Shown here one piece after another: positions 11,641 through 23,192 of a stretch of 64,000 nt of DNA. Position 1 is the stretch's first letter; each line of letters starts with the position of its first letter. Origin of the DNA: Phascolarctos cinereus (taxonomy: Eukaryota > Chordata > Mammalia > Diprotodontia > Phascolarctidae); the NCBI RefSeq assembly GCF_002099425.1, contig NW_018344215.1:868001-932000 (forward strand), in the 5' to 3' direction. The notes beneath the pieces were generated by a model that worked only from the letters and a program-made list of their open reading frames with translations, had not been told where the DNA came from and made no database searches. Made by a program: the position numbers and the translations under genes.

Positions 11641-12747
11641 TCTGTTTCTCCATCCTTTAATCTTCACCCCAATACTCTCCATCATGCTCCCCCCAACTCC
11701 TGTTCCTGGATTTTCTCATGTAAGCATCTTTTTGGGGTCTTGCCCATAGGTGTTTTGGCACTGTTGTCCTCTTCTGAGTTTGCGTCTTGGTCTTCCCTGT
11801 CACCATAATAACTTTCTATGGTCAGATTCTTTTTCTGTTGTTTTCTGCTCACCTCCCCCCCACACACACACTTTTTTTGGCCTTTTTCCTTTCTTTTAAA
11901 TTTGAGCCCTGTGCCTGGGGTGGAACGGGCACTGTCTCCAGCTACTTGTGCTAGTGGCTGCAGGCCCTGGCTGTTTACCTGGTGTGGCACTGATGTTGCC
12001 CTGCGGCCTACAGGGGACCCTGTGTCTGGTGCTGCGCTGTGGGGGTGGGGTGGGGGTTGGCTGCTGCTGCTGGAGGTTGTAGGGCCTGGCAGCTTACCTG
12101 GTGCTGAGCTGGGGTCCTGGTGGTGGTGTCTGGCAGGTGCCGAGGCCTGGTGAGGTTTTTCTGCATTCCCCAGGGGCTACACTGAAACACGTGGAGATCT
12201 GGCTCCTGGAGGATGCACATTTGCCCTGGGCTGTGCTAAAGCACCTGGATGCCCCAGTGCTGGAGGACACCTGCCTGCCCAGAGCTGTGCTCAGAGTGTG
12301 GAGGTCCAACGGCTGTAGGAGCCCACTGCGGCAGTGAGGTCTGGCCACTGCAGGACGCTTGCCCTCCAGGGGCTGCACCAAAGCGTGTGGTGGTCCTCAG
12401 AGCTGGAGTCTCCCGGCTATGCTAAGGCACATGGGGGTCCTGGTGTTGGCATCTGCCTGCTCCACCACACTGGGGCTCAGGATCTCCCGCTGATTTGCTG
12501 AGGTGGGGCTTGCTGCTGGCTTGCTGGGGTGCTTCCTGTCCTGGACCGCACTCCCCTTTTTCCTGAGTGAAATGGACATTTTTTGCCAATCCTGGAGGTC
12601 TCCCGGGCTAAAAGATGGCTCCACACCGTCCTTCTGCTGGCTCCGCTATTCCAGGATTTGTTCTGGGGGCGCCATTTCATGATTGTTTGGAGATGAATAC
12701 GGGAGAGCTACAAGTGATTTCCTGCTTACTCTGCCATCTTACAAGCG
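11641..12747 (-). mobile_element. L1 LINE 5' end: 5' UTR with tandem monomers and start of ORF1, antisense
   Basis: Read on the minus strand, the element begins near 12747 with taagatggcagagtaagcag, a typical L1 5' start, and passes through about 800 bp of GC-rich 5' UTR. It then enters a frame reading SRKQQKKNLTIESYYGDRED, which looks like an L1 ORF1 N-terminus whose start codon has become GTG. The rest of the body is absent to the left. Between about 12174 and 12470 the UTR is built of about 54-bp tandem units. Attribution to L1 is inferred from the 5' motif and the ORF1-like frame. Confidence 0.6.
12174..12470 (-). repeat. About 54-bp tandem units in the L1 5' UTR
   Basis: Units begin near 12174, 12228, 12282, 12370 and 12415, each with a version of gggctgtgctaaagcac followed by a ctggagga-type block. 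The first three are spaced exactly 54 bp. They have diverged substantially. Confidence 0.6.
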
Positions 12748-14268
12748 CATCTTTTTAATAAATAAGGGCTCCTTCTGGAAGCCACTTGTGCCCACGTGAA
12801 TCACCAGACCTGAGCGGCTGGCATGATTGGGATGTCTGGGCAGGTTCTCTGTTACATCTTGGAGACACACAGGACCCAGAAAGTACCAGACCCCTCGGTG
12901 CAATTATCAGGCAGGCAGACAGCTTCCTCGGCACCTCCTAAGTGAGGAATCACCAGCCACCAGGACTCCTCTTTTCCTCTGACCCTCAATGGGTGAAGCT
13001 TCAGTGGCTCAATGAAGTCATTCTCAGGAGGACCAGAAGTTTCTTCCCCCAGGAAGCCTCTCCAACCTATTTTCAAGCTCTCTCTAGTTACACCTTCCTT
13101 TTCTCTCTCCATTCTTTATCATCCCCACAGGAGCCAACTGTCCCTTCCTCGCCCTTAGATTGCAGTTGTGACCACTGTAGCCTCACACAGGTTTCCTTTG
13201 GGAACACTGCCTTCTCCCTAACAACGTGGGCGTCCTTTCAAGTCCCTTCACCTTCTCCACTAGAAGGAAGATTAGCCTATACATGGAAAACAGATGAGTC
13301 ACCTAGCTAGAACAGAAACACTAACATTGCATAACACACAAATCAATACTCGTCTTAATAGTAGAGATTTTTAGCCTCTCATCCACTTCTGCCTACTAAC
13401 ACCTCAACTATAAGCACTTCTTAGAACTTTTAAAGCAAATTTTCATCTCTCACTAACTTGGCAACCCGATTCTAATTCCTATGCTTTGTATCAAAAGCTC
13501 CCCCAAAATGTTACCTTTCAGCACCAGTCTCTCTCCTTAATTTCCCTTCTTTCAATTTGTTTAACTCTTGTATTTGTTCCACTTACCTTTTCTGACTTAC
13601 CTTGCCTTGTCTGGCCAAGCACCCTCTCCTTGGTGAGTCTTCTTTTAGGTTCTATTCCCCCCTCCCCAATCTTCCAAATTGTCCTTCTCTCTACACTTCC
13701 TTCAACATGGCAGCAGATTCATTCCTTCTGGCACCAGCGGTCTGGATACTGTTCTTCAAAATTTTCTCAATTTGTCCCAAATTCTGTCAAATATCTTCTC
13801 TCTAAATTCAACCTTCAGCTACTTCACTAGTTGAAACCTCTCCAAGTTACTACCTACATATGACTTCCTTTTCTCTCTTCTTTGGCTTATATCCTTCTTC
13901 TCCCTCAAAAGTCAGAAGTAGACGAAATCTTAACCCTGTGGTTAGGTAGTTCATCCACACACTATCGGCTCCCTTTGAATACCCTACCCTTTATGTCAAT
14001 GCCAGCAACATCTTGCCAAACCCCTAGCCTGGGGTACCCCCACAATCTAACTGTACCATTCCTGCTTATCTCTGAGTGAATATTCAAAGGGGCGTGGCTC
14101 TGATGCACTGAATAAGCTCACTATACATTAATGTTATGTAATCTCAATGAGCCCTCTTCATGTCAGGAGAACTCTGCCTTAATTAACTCCCCAAAACAGC
14201 TATTCTAAACCTTCTCAATCCTCAAACCCTCCTATACCACCTCTTGCTCCCTCCTTTTCTTTCATTTT
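12748..14268. other. Intergenic; pyrimidine-biased sequence, possibly very old LINE
   Basis: 12750-13300 shows nothing recognisable. 13300-14260 is strongly C/T-biased with weak L2-like phrasing near 14225-14255. The frames of 114 and 122 residues here have no domain. I support no gene. Confidence 0.4.
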
Positions 14269-14407
14269 TTTTTCATTCTATGTAACTTTTGAAAAATGTT
14301 TTTCCCTCCCCTTCTCTACTCCCTGTCTCTGATATGATAAGCAATCTGATATAGGCTATACATGTGCAATCATGTAAACATATTTCCACAGTAGTCATTT
14401 TGTGGAA

Positions 14408-14560
14408 GAAAGGAAAGGAAGGAAGGAAGGAAGGAAGGAAGGAAGGAAGGAAGGAAGGAAGGAAGGAAGGAAGGAAGGGAGGGAGGGAGGGAGGGAGGAA
14501 GAGAGGGAGGAAGAAGGGAGGGAGGGAGGAAGGAAGGGAGGGAGGGAGGAGGGAAGGAAA
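14408..14560 (+). repeat. (GGAA)n/(GGGA)n microsatellite
   Basis: About 150 bp of ggaa units grading into ggga units inside the L1 3' UTR. The open frames on both strands here are repeat artefacts (KEGRKEGR / SFLPSFLP). Confidence 0.95.
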
Positions 14561-15436
14561 AACAGGCATGCTTCAGTTTGCATTCATACTCCATCAATTC
14601 TTTCTCTGGATCTGAGTAGCATTTTTCATCATGAATCCTTTGGGATTGTTTTGGAGCTTTGTATTGCTGAGAACAGCAAAGTCACTCACAATTGATCATT
14701 GTACAATGTTGTTTTTAACATGAATGATGTTCTCCTGGTTCTGCTCACTTCACTTTGCATCAGTTTATATAAGTCTTTCCAGGTTTTTCTGAAATCATCC
14801 TGCTCATCATATAACACAATACGATTTCATTACAATCACATACAGCTTCAGCCATTCTTCAATTGTTAGACATCCCTTCAATTTCCAATTCTTTGCCACC
14901 ATAAAAAGAGCTGCTATAAATACCCTTGTATAAATAGGTCGTTTCCTTAACTTTCCCCCTTATCTCTCTGGGATATAGACCTAGTAGTGGTATTGCTGGA
15001 GCAAAGGGTATGCACAGTTTTAACACTTTATGCCCTTTGGGCATAGTTCCAAATTGCTCTCCAGAATGGTTTGATCAGTTCACAACTCCACCAACAATGC
15101 ATTAGTGTTCCAATTTTCCCACATCCCCTCTAATATTTATTGATTCCCTTTTCTGTCATATCAGCTAATCTGACAGGTATGAGATGGTACCTCAGAGTTG
15201 TTTTAATTTGAATTTCTCTAATCAACAGTGATTTAGAACATTTCTTTCACATAACTATAGATGGCTTTGATTCGTCTGAAAACTGTTTATATACCCTTTG
15301 ACCATTTATCAATTGGGGAATGACTTATAGTCTTATAAATGACTCAGTTCTCTACATATTTGAGAAATGAGGCCTTTATCAGAGATACTTGCTGTAAATT
15401 TTCCCACTTTTCTGCTTTCCTTCTAATTTTGGTCAT

Positions 15437-15614
15437 ATTGGGGTTTTTTTGTTTTGTTTTGGTTTGGCTTTTTTGGCAATTGGAGTTAAATGACTTGCCC
15501 AGGGTCACACAGCTTGTAAGTATGTCAAGTGTTTGGTCGGCAGCCGGATTTGAACTCAGGTCTTCCTGACTTCAGGGCCGGTGCTCTATCCACTGCGCCA
15601 CCTAGCTGCCCCCA
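15437..15614 (-). repeat. WSINE1-like SINE, antisense
   Basis: Complement of the family start lies at 15598-15614 (gccacctagctgcccc), with gacttgcccagggtcacaca inside and a T-rich tail at the left. Confidence 0.85.
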
Positions 15615-16074
15615 TATTGGTTTTCTTTATGCAAAACCTTTTTAATATAATCAAAATTATCTATTTTATATCCCATAGTGCTCTTCCTCTTGTCTGGTCC
15701 TAAATTCTTCCCTTATCCATAGATCTGACAGGTAAACTAGTTCATGCTCCCCTAATCTCCTTATGGTATCACCCTTGATGTCTAAGTCACCTTTTATTTT
15801 GACCTTATCTTGGTGAACCGTGTGTGAGAGATTTTCTGCCAAAGTGTTTTCCAGTTTTCCCGGCAGTTTTTGTCAAACAGTGAATTCTTGTCCTAAAAGC
15901 TTTGATCTTCAGGTTTATCAAACACTAGATTACTGTGGTAATCTACTGCTGCGTCTTGTATATCTCATCTGTCCCACTGATCCACCACTTTGTTTCTTAG
16001 CCAGTACTAGACCGTTCTGATTACTTCTTTATACTACAGTTTGAGATCTAGGCTACCTTCCTTCACATTTTTTT

Positions 16075-16262
16075 TTTCCATTTGTTCTTTTTGTTTGTTT
16101 GTTTGTTGTTTTTGGTTTTTTTGTTTTAGGCAATTGGGGTTAAGTGACTTGCCCCGGGTCACACAGCTAGTAAGTGTCAAGTGTTTGGTCTGAGGCCGGA
16201 TTTGAATTCTGGTCCTTCTGACTTCAGGGCCGGTGCTCTATCCACCACCTAGCTGCCCCTTG
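16075..16262 (-). repeat. WSINE1-like SINE, antisense
   Basis: Complement of the same family: T-rich tail, then gacttgccccgggtcacaca, ending ccacctagctgcccct. It is absent from the duplicated block at 19661-19800, so it arrived after, or escaped, that duplication. Confidence 0.85.
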
Positions 16263-16411
16263 ACCTTTCATTCTTCCAGATGAATTTTGCTATTATTTTT
16301 TCTAGCTCTATAAAATTATTTTTTGATAGTTTTTTTATGGCATTGAATAAGTAGACTAATTTAAGTAAAACTGTCATTTGTATTGTACTGGCTCAGCCTA
16401 CCCATGAGCAC

Positions 16412-17258
16412 CCCCTCCCTTTCAACAGAGGAACTGATTTTCTAACTTACTGAAAAAACAGAGGCCATGCTGCTTCTTCCCTACTCCTCAAAAATTCCCA
16501 TTTTCCACTTTTGCTCTGATTTCACAGTGTTCAGAGGAAGATAGGTAGGATCCCATGGGCCAAAACTCTACAGGGAAAGTCTGCCCAGGAGAAATGGGAG
16601 ATGCTCAAAGATGAAATTTTGAAAACACAAAGGGAAACAATTCCAATGAGGAAAAAAGAATTTCTCTAAAGAGACCAGGGAATGAATGAACCAACCTAGA
16701 TTTTTAAAATAAATGTAGAGAAGATGGGAGCAAGGCTGGGTAACAGAGCACGAATATGAACCTGTGACACAGCCTTGAAACGAGTGTCAGAACGAGCTGA
16801 AGGTGGTGAGGGAGGATAGCAACAAAAAACTGTTTTGTTTTGACAGTGAATACAGAGTAATGGAATCCAACAGACTGAAGGGAGGGCTCCATCCTAATTC
16901 CGTTTCTGTTTTCTCTGTGAAGGAGAATGGTCTTTACACTGGGGGAAAACAGAACCAAAGATAACAGGCAGCTCATACTCAAGATGAGTGAGGAGAAAGT
17001 AAGGGGGCAGCTAGCTAGCCCCCCTCATCACTCCAAGTCACTTGGCCCAGATGGGTATGTAAGGGACCACTGGCTGAGCCATCGTCATTCCAAGTTGAGA
17101 CATCATGACGATGGGCAAGCTCTCACAAGGCCGGATGGAGAAGGGCAAATGCTCCAATTTTCAAAAAAGAAAAAAAGGTCAGGATTCTCCTAACTCTGGG
17201 GCAGTGAGCCTAACTTCAATTCCTGGGAGAGTTCTAGAATATATCATTAAAAAGATGG
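16412..17258 (+). mobile_element. CR1/L3 LINE fragment (endonuclease-RT linker and start of RT)
   Basis: One frame reads GRIPWAKTLQGKSAQEKWEM and LKDEILKTQRETIPMRKK, matching the CR1/L3 pre-RT region. Further on, AVSLTSIPGRVLEYIIKKMV (about 17195-17256) matches the CR1 RT block 'YRPVSLTSIPGKVLE'. Stops and frameshifts are many. 17640-17790 probably continues it (a 'lagfskafdt' type phrase), split by a microsatellite and an L1-type tail. Confidence 0.75.
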
Positions 17259-17640
17259 TCATACACATATACTTACATATATATGTATATCTCCATCATG
17301 TATCTATCTCCCTACCTACCTATCTATCTAGTGGAGGGAATTTGCTTTTATTTATCTGTCACAATAATTTTTTTTCTTCTTTTCTTTGTCCTAATGGGAT
17401 AAGGTAATGGAAAGGGAAAAAATATGGATTTCTTCTAATTTATCTTTTTTTTTAACAGAGACGGGCAGGGGATGTTTGCTATAGATGTGAAATGTGTGCA
17501 CTTTCAGATGTAGTTACTGCATTATTAGTTTTACCTGATTGTTACAAGAAACATCTCACAAAGTAGGAGTCATCTGTAAATGTAATGTTAAAAAAAATCA
17601 ATAAAACGTGGAAAAAAAGGAAACAACAACAAAAGCTGTT
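17259..17640 (+). repeat. Microsatellite and L1-type 3' tail inside the L3 element
   Basis: catatatatg-type repeats, then a tail with aatgtaatgttaaaaaaaat and caataaaacg that resembles marsupial L1 3' ends. Confidence 0.45.
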
Positions 17641-17817
17641 GGATGAACTGCTTTATGAAGAACTGGTCACGCCCAATAGCATCATTTCCCTTTTGGACAA
17701 GATCATGAAGCTGGTAGGTGAGGATGCTGCAGCTCTAGAGTACCCTGGTTTAGCAGAGCTTTTGGTGCATTATCTCTTATTAGTATTTGGGAGAAAATGA
17801 AGGTTGGGCCTAGATAA

Positions 17818-17922
17818 TGGATGTCAGACTCAACTAGAAACAGAGGCCACTGCAAGGATCCCTGCGGGATGATACATACATATGTATATATACATATATA
17901 TCATACATACACATATATACAC

Positions 17923-17965
<43 letters not shown>

Positions 17966-18146
17966 CATATATATACACATATAATATATACACATTGAGT
18001 TAGGAAACCATTTTTTATTTTTATTTACTTCATTATTATTTTAAAACACTTCCCGTTCTATTTTAATCCGGTTCAGGCTGTCCTTGGAAGTGCTGCGGGC
18101 CACACACCGTCTGTCCAAGGGCTACACATCTGATACCTCTGGACTT
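17818..18146. mobile_element. Probable hAT-type non-autonomous transposon with internal TA/CA microsatellite
   Basis: Left end gatgtcagactcaactagaa and right end acatctgatacctct form imperfect terminal inverted repeats of the gtgtcaaactca type. A second copy, with most of the same order (agaaacagaggg, tgtggcccc, cggttcaggc), is at 36178-36350. Family name not assigned. Confidence 0.55.
17873..17997 (+). repeat. TATACA/CA/TA microsatellite
   Basis: About 125 bp of alternating purine-pyrimidine repeats inside the transposon copy. Confidence 0.95.
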
Positions 18147-18149
18147 GAT

Positions 18150-18408
18150 AACAGTAACAATAAGAACACTGATACAGTGCTTGCTATGTGTCAGGCGCTG
18201 TGCTTCACAATCATCTCCTTTGATCCTCACAACAATTCTGGGAGGGAGATGCTATTATTATCCTCATTTTACGTATGAAGAAACTGAAACACAGGTTATG
18301 TGACTTGGCCAGGGTCACGCAGCTGGAGTTGTCTGACTTCACATTTGAACTCAGGTCCTCCTGACTCCAGGCCTAGCACTTTCTACTGTGCCACTTAGAG
18401 CTGACTTG
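18150..18408 (+). repeat. MIR SINE, nearly full length
   Basis: acagtgcttgctatgtgtca, gatcctcacaacaattctgg, the core cattttacgtatgaagaaac and cagggtcacgcagctggag appear in the canonical MIR order. Confidence 0.85.
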
Positions 18409-18410
18409 GT

Positions 18411-18578
18411 CTTCATCAAAAAAAGAAAGGATCTTGCACATATATAACCTACATCAAATCACTCACCATTTGTGGAAGAGGGGAGGGAAGGAAGGAGAAA
18501 AATTTGGAACTCAGAATCTTATAAGTTGTCTTTACATGTAATTGGGGAAAAATACCATGAAAAATAAATGAAACCAGG
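18411..18578 (+). mobile_element. L1 3' tail fragment
   Basis: ggaactcagaatcttataag then tgtctttacatgtaattggg is the typical marsupial L1 3' end. Confidence 0.7.
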
Positions 18579-19348
18579 GCAGAGGGTGGAAATCTACCAA
18601 AGAAAACAATCCCTTTGAAGCATCACCAGAGGCAAAGGTGTCAGACTTGGAAGTCTTTCTGTCACCATTCAGGTGTGTTCCAAGAGCTCATTTCTCTCTA
18701 TGTCAGCAGCCTTCAGCCTTGGGTCTAGATCCAAATCTAGCTATTTTCACCCATGACCTGTGACATTTGCTCCTAAATCTTCTCTCAGATCCTCCCTCTG
18801 GGCAAGCAGCTACATTCTTCTTTCAGCCACCTGGGCAGTTTTGCTTATAACCCCAAATTAAAGGCAGAGGAAATCGGCTGATTTTCACCACTCAGCTTTC
18901 CCCATCTTTGCCATTCCAGAAATGCCATAAAAGCCGCACTTACAAACTACTCTGGCCCAAGGTGAAGCACTTTCACCGGTATACGTGTGCTCCAAATTCC
19001 ATTTCACAACACAACAGCAGCAGAGAACCAGACTTAAAATGTCCAAAAACAAGAGTAGCAATTGCATCTCTTCTACCTGTGTCCAGGGAAGTAACCATCT
19101 TTTTCCCCCTTTAACTTTCTTTTTGTGAAGGGAAGGACCAGCGTGTGCCTTCGTAAGCAGACCCTCTCCCCACATCCATACGTGCAGATGCACACCCACA
19201 AACTAGGTCTTTATAAGCAAGCAGAGTATACTCTCTCAAAAGCAGATATTGATTCTTGGCAGGGCTTGTTCCAGTGTTTGAAAGGCAGGAGAATACACAG
19301 GGTGTATTTTCTCCCTACACAGGGTGTAGGGAGAAAAGTTCAGAGGCA
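18579..19348. other. Intergenic, nothing recognised apart from a hairpin
   Basis: No supported gene. A perfect inverted repeat lies at 19307-19337. Confidence 0.45.
19307..19337. repeat. Perfect 14-bp inverted repeat with 3-nt loop
   Basis: ttttctccctacac, loop agg, gtgtagggagaaaa. The 13-mer tacacagggtgta in its centre also occurs just upstream at 19294-19306. Confidence 0.9.
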
Positions 19349-19863
19349 AGTAACAGGTAAACCATTCCATGCTCCCCTAATTTGTTTACGACACACCCTT
19401 TATATTGAAATCACGTACTCATTTTGCCTTTATCTTGGTGGACAGTGTGTATGAGATGTTAGTCTGTACCTAATTCCCACCAAACTGCCTTCCAGTTTTC
19501 CAAGCTTTTCTCAGATAGTGAATTCTCGTCCCAAAAGCTCTGATCTTTGGGTTTATCAAATGCTATATTACTAAGGCCTTTACCTACTGTATAGCGTGTA
19601 CCTACTCTATTCCACTGATCCTCCACTCTCTTCCTTAGCCAGGACCAGATTGCTTTGGTGATTACTGCCTTATAATACAGTTGGAGATCCAGTATGGCTA
19701 GGCCACCTTCCTTCATATTTTTTTCATTCATTTCCTTGATATTCTTGACCAGATGAATTGTTATTAATTTTTCTAGCTCTATAAATAATTTCTGGTAGCT
19801 TGATTGGTATGGCACCGAATAAGTAGGTAGAACTGTCATTTGTATTATACTGGCTCAGCCTAC
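19349..19863 (-). mobile_element. L1 ORF2 fragment, antisense, part of a duplicated block
   Basis: The minus-strand frame 19459-19839 reads [20 protein letters not shown] and EKNMKEGGLAILDLQLYYKA, L1 ORF2 thumb region. It stops at the same base (gcctacccatgagca) as the L1 at 16411. Confidence 0.9.
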
Positions 19864-20117
19864 CCATGAGCATCCCCTCCCTTTCAACAGAGGAACTGAT
19901 TTCCTAATTTACTGAAAAAAGAGAGGCCATGCTGCTTCTTCCCTACTCCTCAAAAATTCCCATTTTTCACTTTTGCTCTGATTTCAAAGTGTTCAGAGGA
20001 AGACAGGTAGGATCCCATGGATCAAAATTTTACAGGGAAAGTCTGCCCAAGAGAAATGGGAAACGCTCAAGGATGAAATTCTGAAGACACAAAGGGAAAC
20101 AACTCCAATGAGGAAAA
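19864..20117 (+). repeat. Duplicate of the CR1/L3 fragment at 16412-16660
   Basis: Colinear with 16412-16660 with roughly one difference per ten or more bases by eye; ends at caatgaggaaaa. Confidence 0.85.
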
Positions 20118-20139
20118 AAAAAACCCAACAGTCCAACAT

Positions 20140-20156
20140 GAAACATTTATTTTCAA
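20140..20156 (-). terminator. Candidate poly(A) signal, minus strand
   Basis: The complement reads gaaaataaatgtttcatg, an AATAAA hexamer about 20 nt before the G/U- and U-rich run formed by 20102-20127. No A-run follows on the minus strand, so this looks like a genomic poly(A) site and not the tail of a retrocopy. Which transcript uses it is inferred. Confidence 0.5.
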
Positions 20157-23037
20157 GCTTACACAATATAAAAGGCTGTAAATTCTAACCACTACAAATT
20201 ACATACAAATAACAGCAAGTGCTCTAAAACCTTCCAGGTCTATAAGGTGATTTGGACCTCTGCAAAGTCCCAAATACTAAATTGGTCTAAAAATACAGAC
20301 TTTCATTTTATTTTGAAGGCTAAACTTAAAGCTTAAACACAGAGTAAACGTCAAACAATTGTTATCTGCACAACAAATTCAAAGTATTAAACATGTGAAA
20401 AACAAAACAAGCCAAGCTTTGCTTTTTTGGTAAACAGTACATTGTATCCACTGTACATGACTCCAGCTCATTCCCAATCTTGCATTAGACAGAGATGAGG
20501 ATAAATGACTACAAGGCATTGAGAGTACCAATGTCGTTTCCAAAAGCACAATGGTGAGTTTGCACTGTCATACTCAGGTCACTCTGATGCAGCGAGGCAA
20601 TGGCATGCCTTCTTACAACCCCAGAGGTCACACTGATTTATCACCATTGATTTTCATCACAAAATTCTTTCATTTCAGTCATTTCCAACAGGAGGGAGAA
20701 ATAGCACCACAGCCTAGAATCCCCCAAGTTTGCTACAACAGGAGCAGCTTCAGTAACAGCTATCATCTCACTGTTCCCCACCAAATATCTCAAGTGCTAA
20801 CGAATGCAAGCACGCTATGTCATCCTACTGGATCCTCAGGTCAGACAACCTGTACAAAAATTTTACATTTTTTTTAACTCATTCTCTAAAAAGTAAGCAT
20901 TTCTAAATTCACTTTAAAGATTTGAGACTGATTCAATTCAATACTCCCACCTAGTCAAGATCAGTGTAAAGCCCCAACTTCATACTTGGTCCAAGGATTT
21001 TTGGAAAAGCCAGAAGATCTGGAAAAGTTCCATTAAATAAAATCCCATTGGATCCCAAGTTGTCCATTTATTCTAAGACAAAATTACATTCATCCCCCCT
21101 TTCAGCATTTCTCCACTTGATTAAATTTACTGGCCAGTACAAAATTCACTGGATTTTTAATCATCCCTCCTAATCACAAAACATGCACCTCAGATGAAGT
21201 GGATTATTCTCATGAGTATTTTGGACCATCACCCTTCAGAAAAATCTCAGCTCCTGCCTGAAAATGCCATCCTTAGGACCTACTTCATCCATCATTTCTA
21301 AGCTGCACCAAGGCCTGCCGGCCTGGAAGCATTTCAGATTAGTGCATCAACAATCCACGGCCACTACTGGCTTTTCTATCGACCTTTAATGGCTGCACAG
21401 TGCTTCCACCATAACAGCCATGCGAGGAGGTAGGTGGTAGAACGCCCCTCAGCGAAGCTCATAGGACAGCCGTGACCCACCCGGAGTCACACAGACAAGG
21501 GTCAGAGCCAGCACCCAGACCTAGGGCCTCCCGTCTTGAGGTGCAATGCTCTTACACCACCAAGATGCTTCACTGAATAGTTCTATCGTTTGTTTACTTT
21601 GGAAAGTTAGAAAATACAGCATTTTCTTCTGAAACTCTTAATTTTTTTTTTAAAAAGCAGTTAGCACCCAAGTAAATAAAAACCCACCTCTCATCAGAAT
21701 GTGTTTTAAGAGGTGCTGCTAACCACAAGGACATAAAAGTCGATGCAGGAGCAGATGTAGAAAGAGCTTTTAATTCTTTAACTTTCCCTGTTCCCCAAGC
21801 CAATACTAATAAAACTCCCTTTGAACAGAATTTTTGCTTTGGCCCTTGCTACGGGAAATATTACTGCTTACCCGAGTAATAGGTACTTTAACCTAACAAG
21901 CCTTCTCAATGGCTGAGGCTGCTCCCCTGCCCCAAATCCTGAGCCTCCATCAGCCCTGAGCACTCTGATGAATATGCAGCTGCAAGAGGCAGGGAAGGCA
22001 TGCCCCGACCCAGGATGTGTGTGGGAAGCTGGGCGCAGAGAGCTCACACACACATACACAACACCCCACCTCACGGTCCACGGGCAAGTCTCAGTATTTT
22101 CCCAGAGGTAAACTGAGCTAATGCATGGAAAGGTAAACTCCATGTGCTCAGCACCGAGTAGGCATCAAATGCATGTGGAATTGACTTGACATGGCTCAAC
22201 AGGTGACACACATGTGTACACACATTCGTGTACACACACATGGTCTGAATGTAGCGCAGGATTTTTATTTCATTAGAATAGGGAAGACTGTGTGGAAATA
22301 CCCTCCATGAAGGCAAATCCACAGCTCTCTTTCAACATGCTCCCCCATCAGAATGTAAGTTCATTCTACGGAGGGGCAGTTTCCCTCTCCACTTGCATCT
22401 CTAGCCTGGCAGATTCTGGCTTTCCAAGACTTGACTAGAGCACTGAGAGGTCAGGTGACTTGTCCCGGGCCAGTATCAGGGCAAGGACTTCCAGACTCCA
22501 GGGCCAGCCGTCTAGAGCCCATGGCCCCGATTTCTCATCGAGAAGGACGCCAGACTGCAGGGAGAGAAGGCATGGGTGTGAGCGCACGTACACGTGTGTG
22601 TACTTGCATATCGACAAGACGGATTTCTTTGGATTTGTTCCCTCTCTTCTTAAAAACTAAAGATTTTCATTAACTGCCAGTTTAAATCAATCACGGTTTT
22701 CTGTACCAAACCAAGAATATTAACAAAATGTTCACAAAAAGCTGTTTCTCACTTGAAAAGCGTTTGTCAATAACGCGATGAAAAACATTTTTTTTAGCAT
22801 GTAAGATATAATACCATTTAAGAAAACTGATCTTACGATATAGCGTCTGGTGTCTGACTCTTACTTCACCATTCCTCAACTATCTTCCTCCTTCCACCCC
22901 TTCAGTGTACAGACCAAAGAAGAGGAACACTGGCAAACGGACAGCCAAAAATCACACAGAATTCAGGGGACTTGATAATTCTTCACTTGACGTGAGTCAT
23001 TATTGGCATCATTATTATTATCATAATCATCACTGCT

Positions 23038-23192
23038 GGGGCAGCTAGGTGGCGCAGTGGATAGAGCACCAACCCTGGATTCAGGAGGACCTGAGTTCAA
23101 ATCTGGCCTCAGACACATGACACTTACTAGCCATGTGACCCTGGACAAGTCACTTAATCCCACTGCCTAGCCAAAAAAACCAAAACAAAACA
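23038..23192 (+). repeat. WSINE1-like SINE
   Basis: Starts ggggcagctaggtggcgcag and ends with an A-rich tail; lies in the presumed 3' UTR region of MINPP1, antisense to it. Confidence 0.9.

Larger units (their letters stand above)
14269..16411 (-). mobile_element. L1 LINE 3' half, antisense, with two SINE insertions
   Basis: On the minus strand the sequence has the L1 C-terminal ORF2 phrase FAPAIPLLGLYPREI (near 14990) and continues through the RT thumb region to a 5' break at gcctacccatgagca (about 16411). The 3' end lies near 14269. SINEs at 15437-15614 and 16075-16262 interrupt it, and a GGAA microsatellite sits in the 3' UTR. The same 5' break recurs at 19863. Confidence 0.9.

Noticed and set aside
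13300-14100. Possible retroviral or other coding remnant in the pyrimidine-rich stretch
   Set aside because: I could not find paired long terminal repeats or any recognisable protein motif, so I leave it unassigned.
14273-14695. Lysine/arginine/glycine- and proline/serine/leucine-rich frames
   Set aside because: They translate the GGAA/GGGA microsatellite in an L1 3' UTR.
17585-17800. 71-codon helical frame as a small gene
   Set aside because: Its start lies in an L1-type tail and its end in decayed CR1/L3 reverse-transcriptase sequence.
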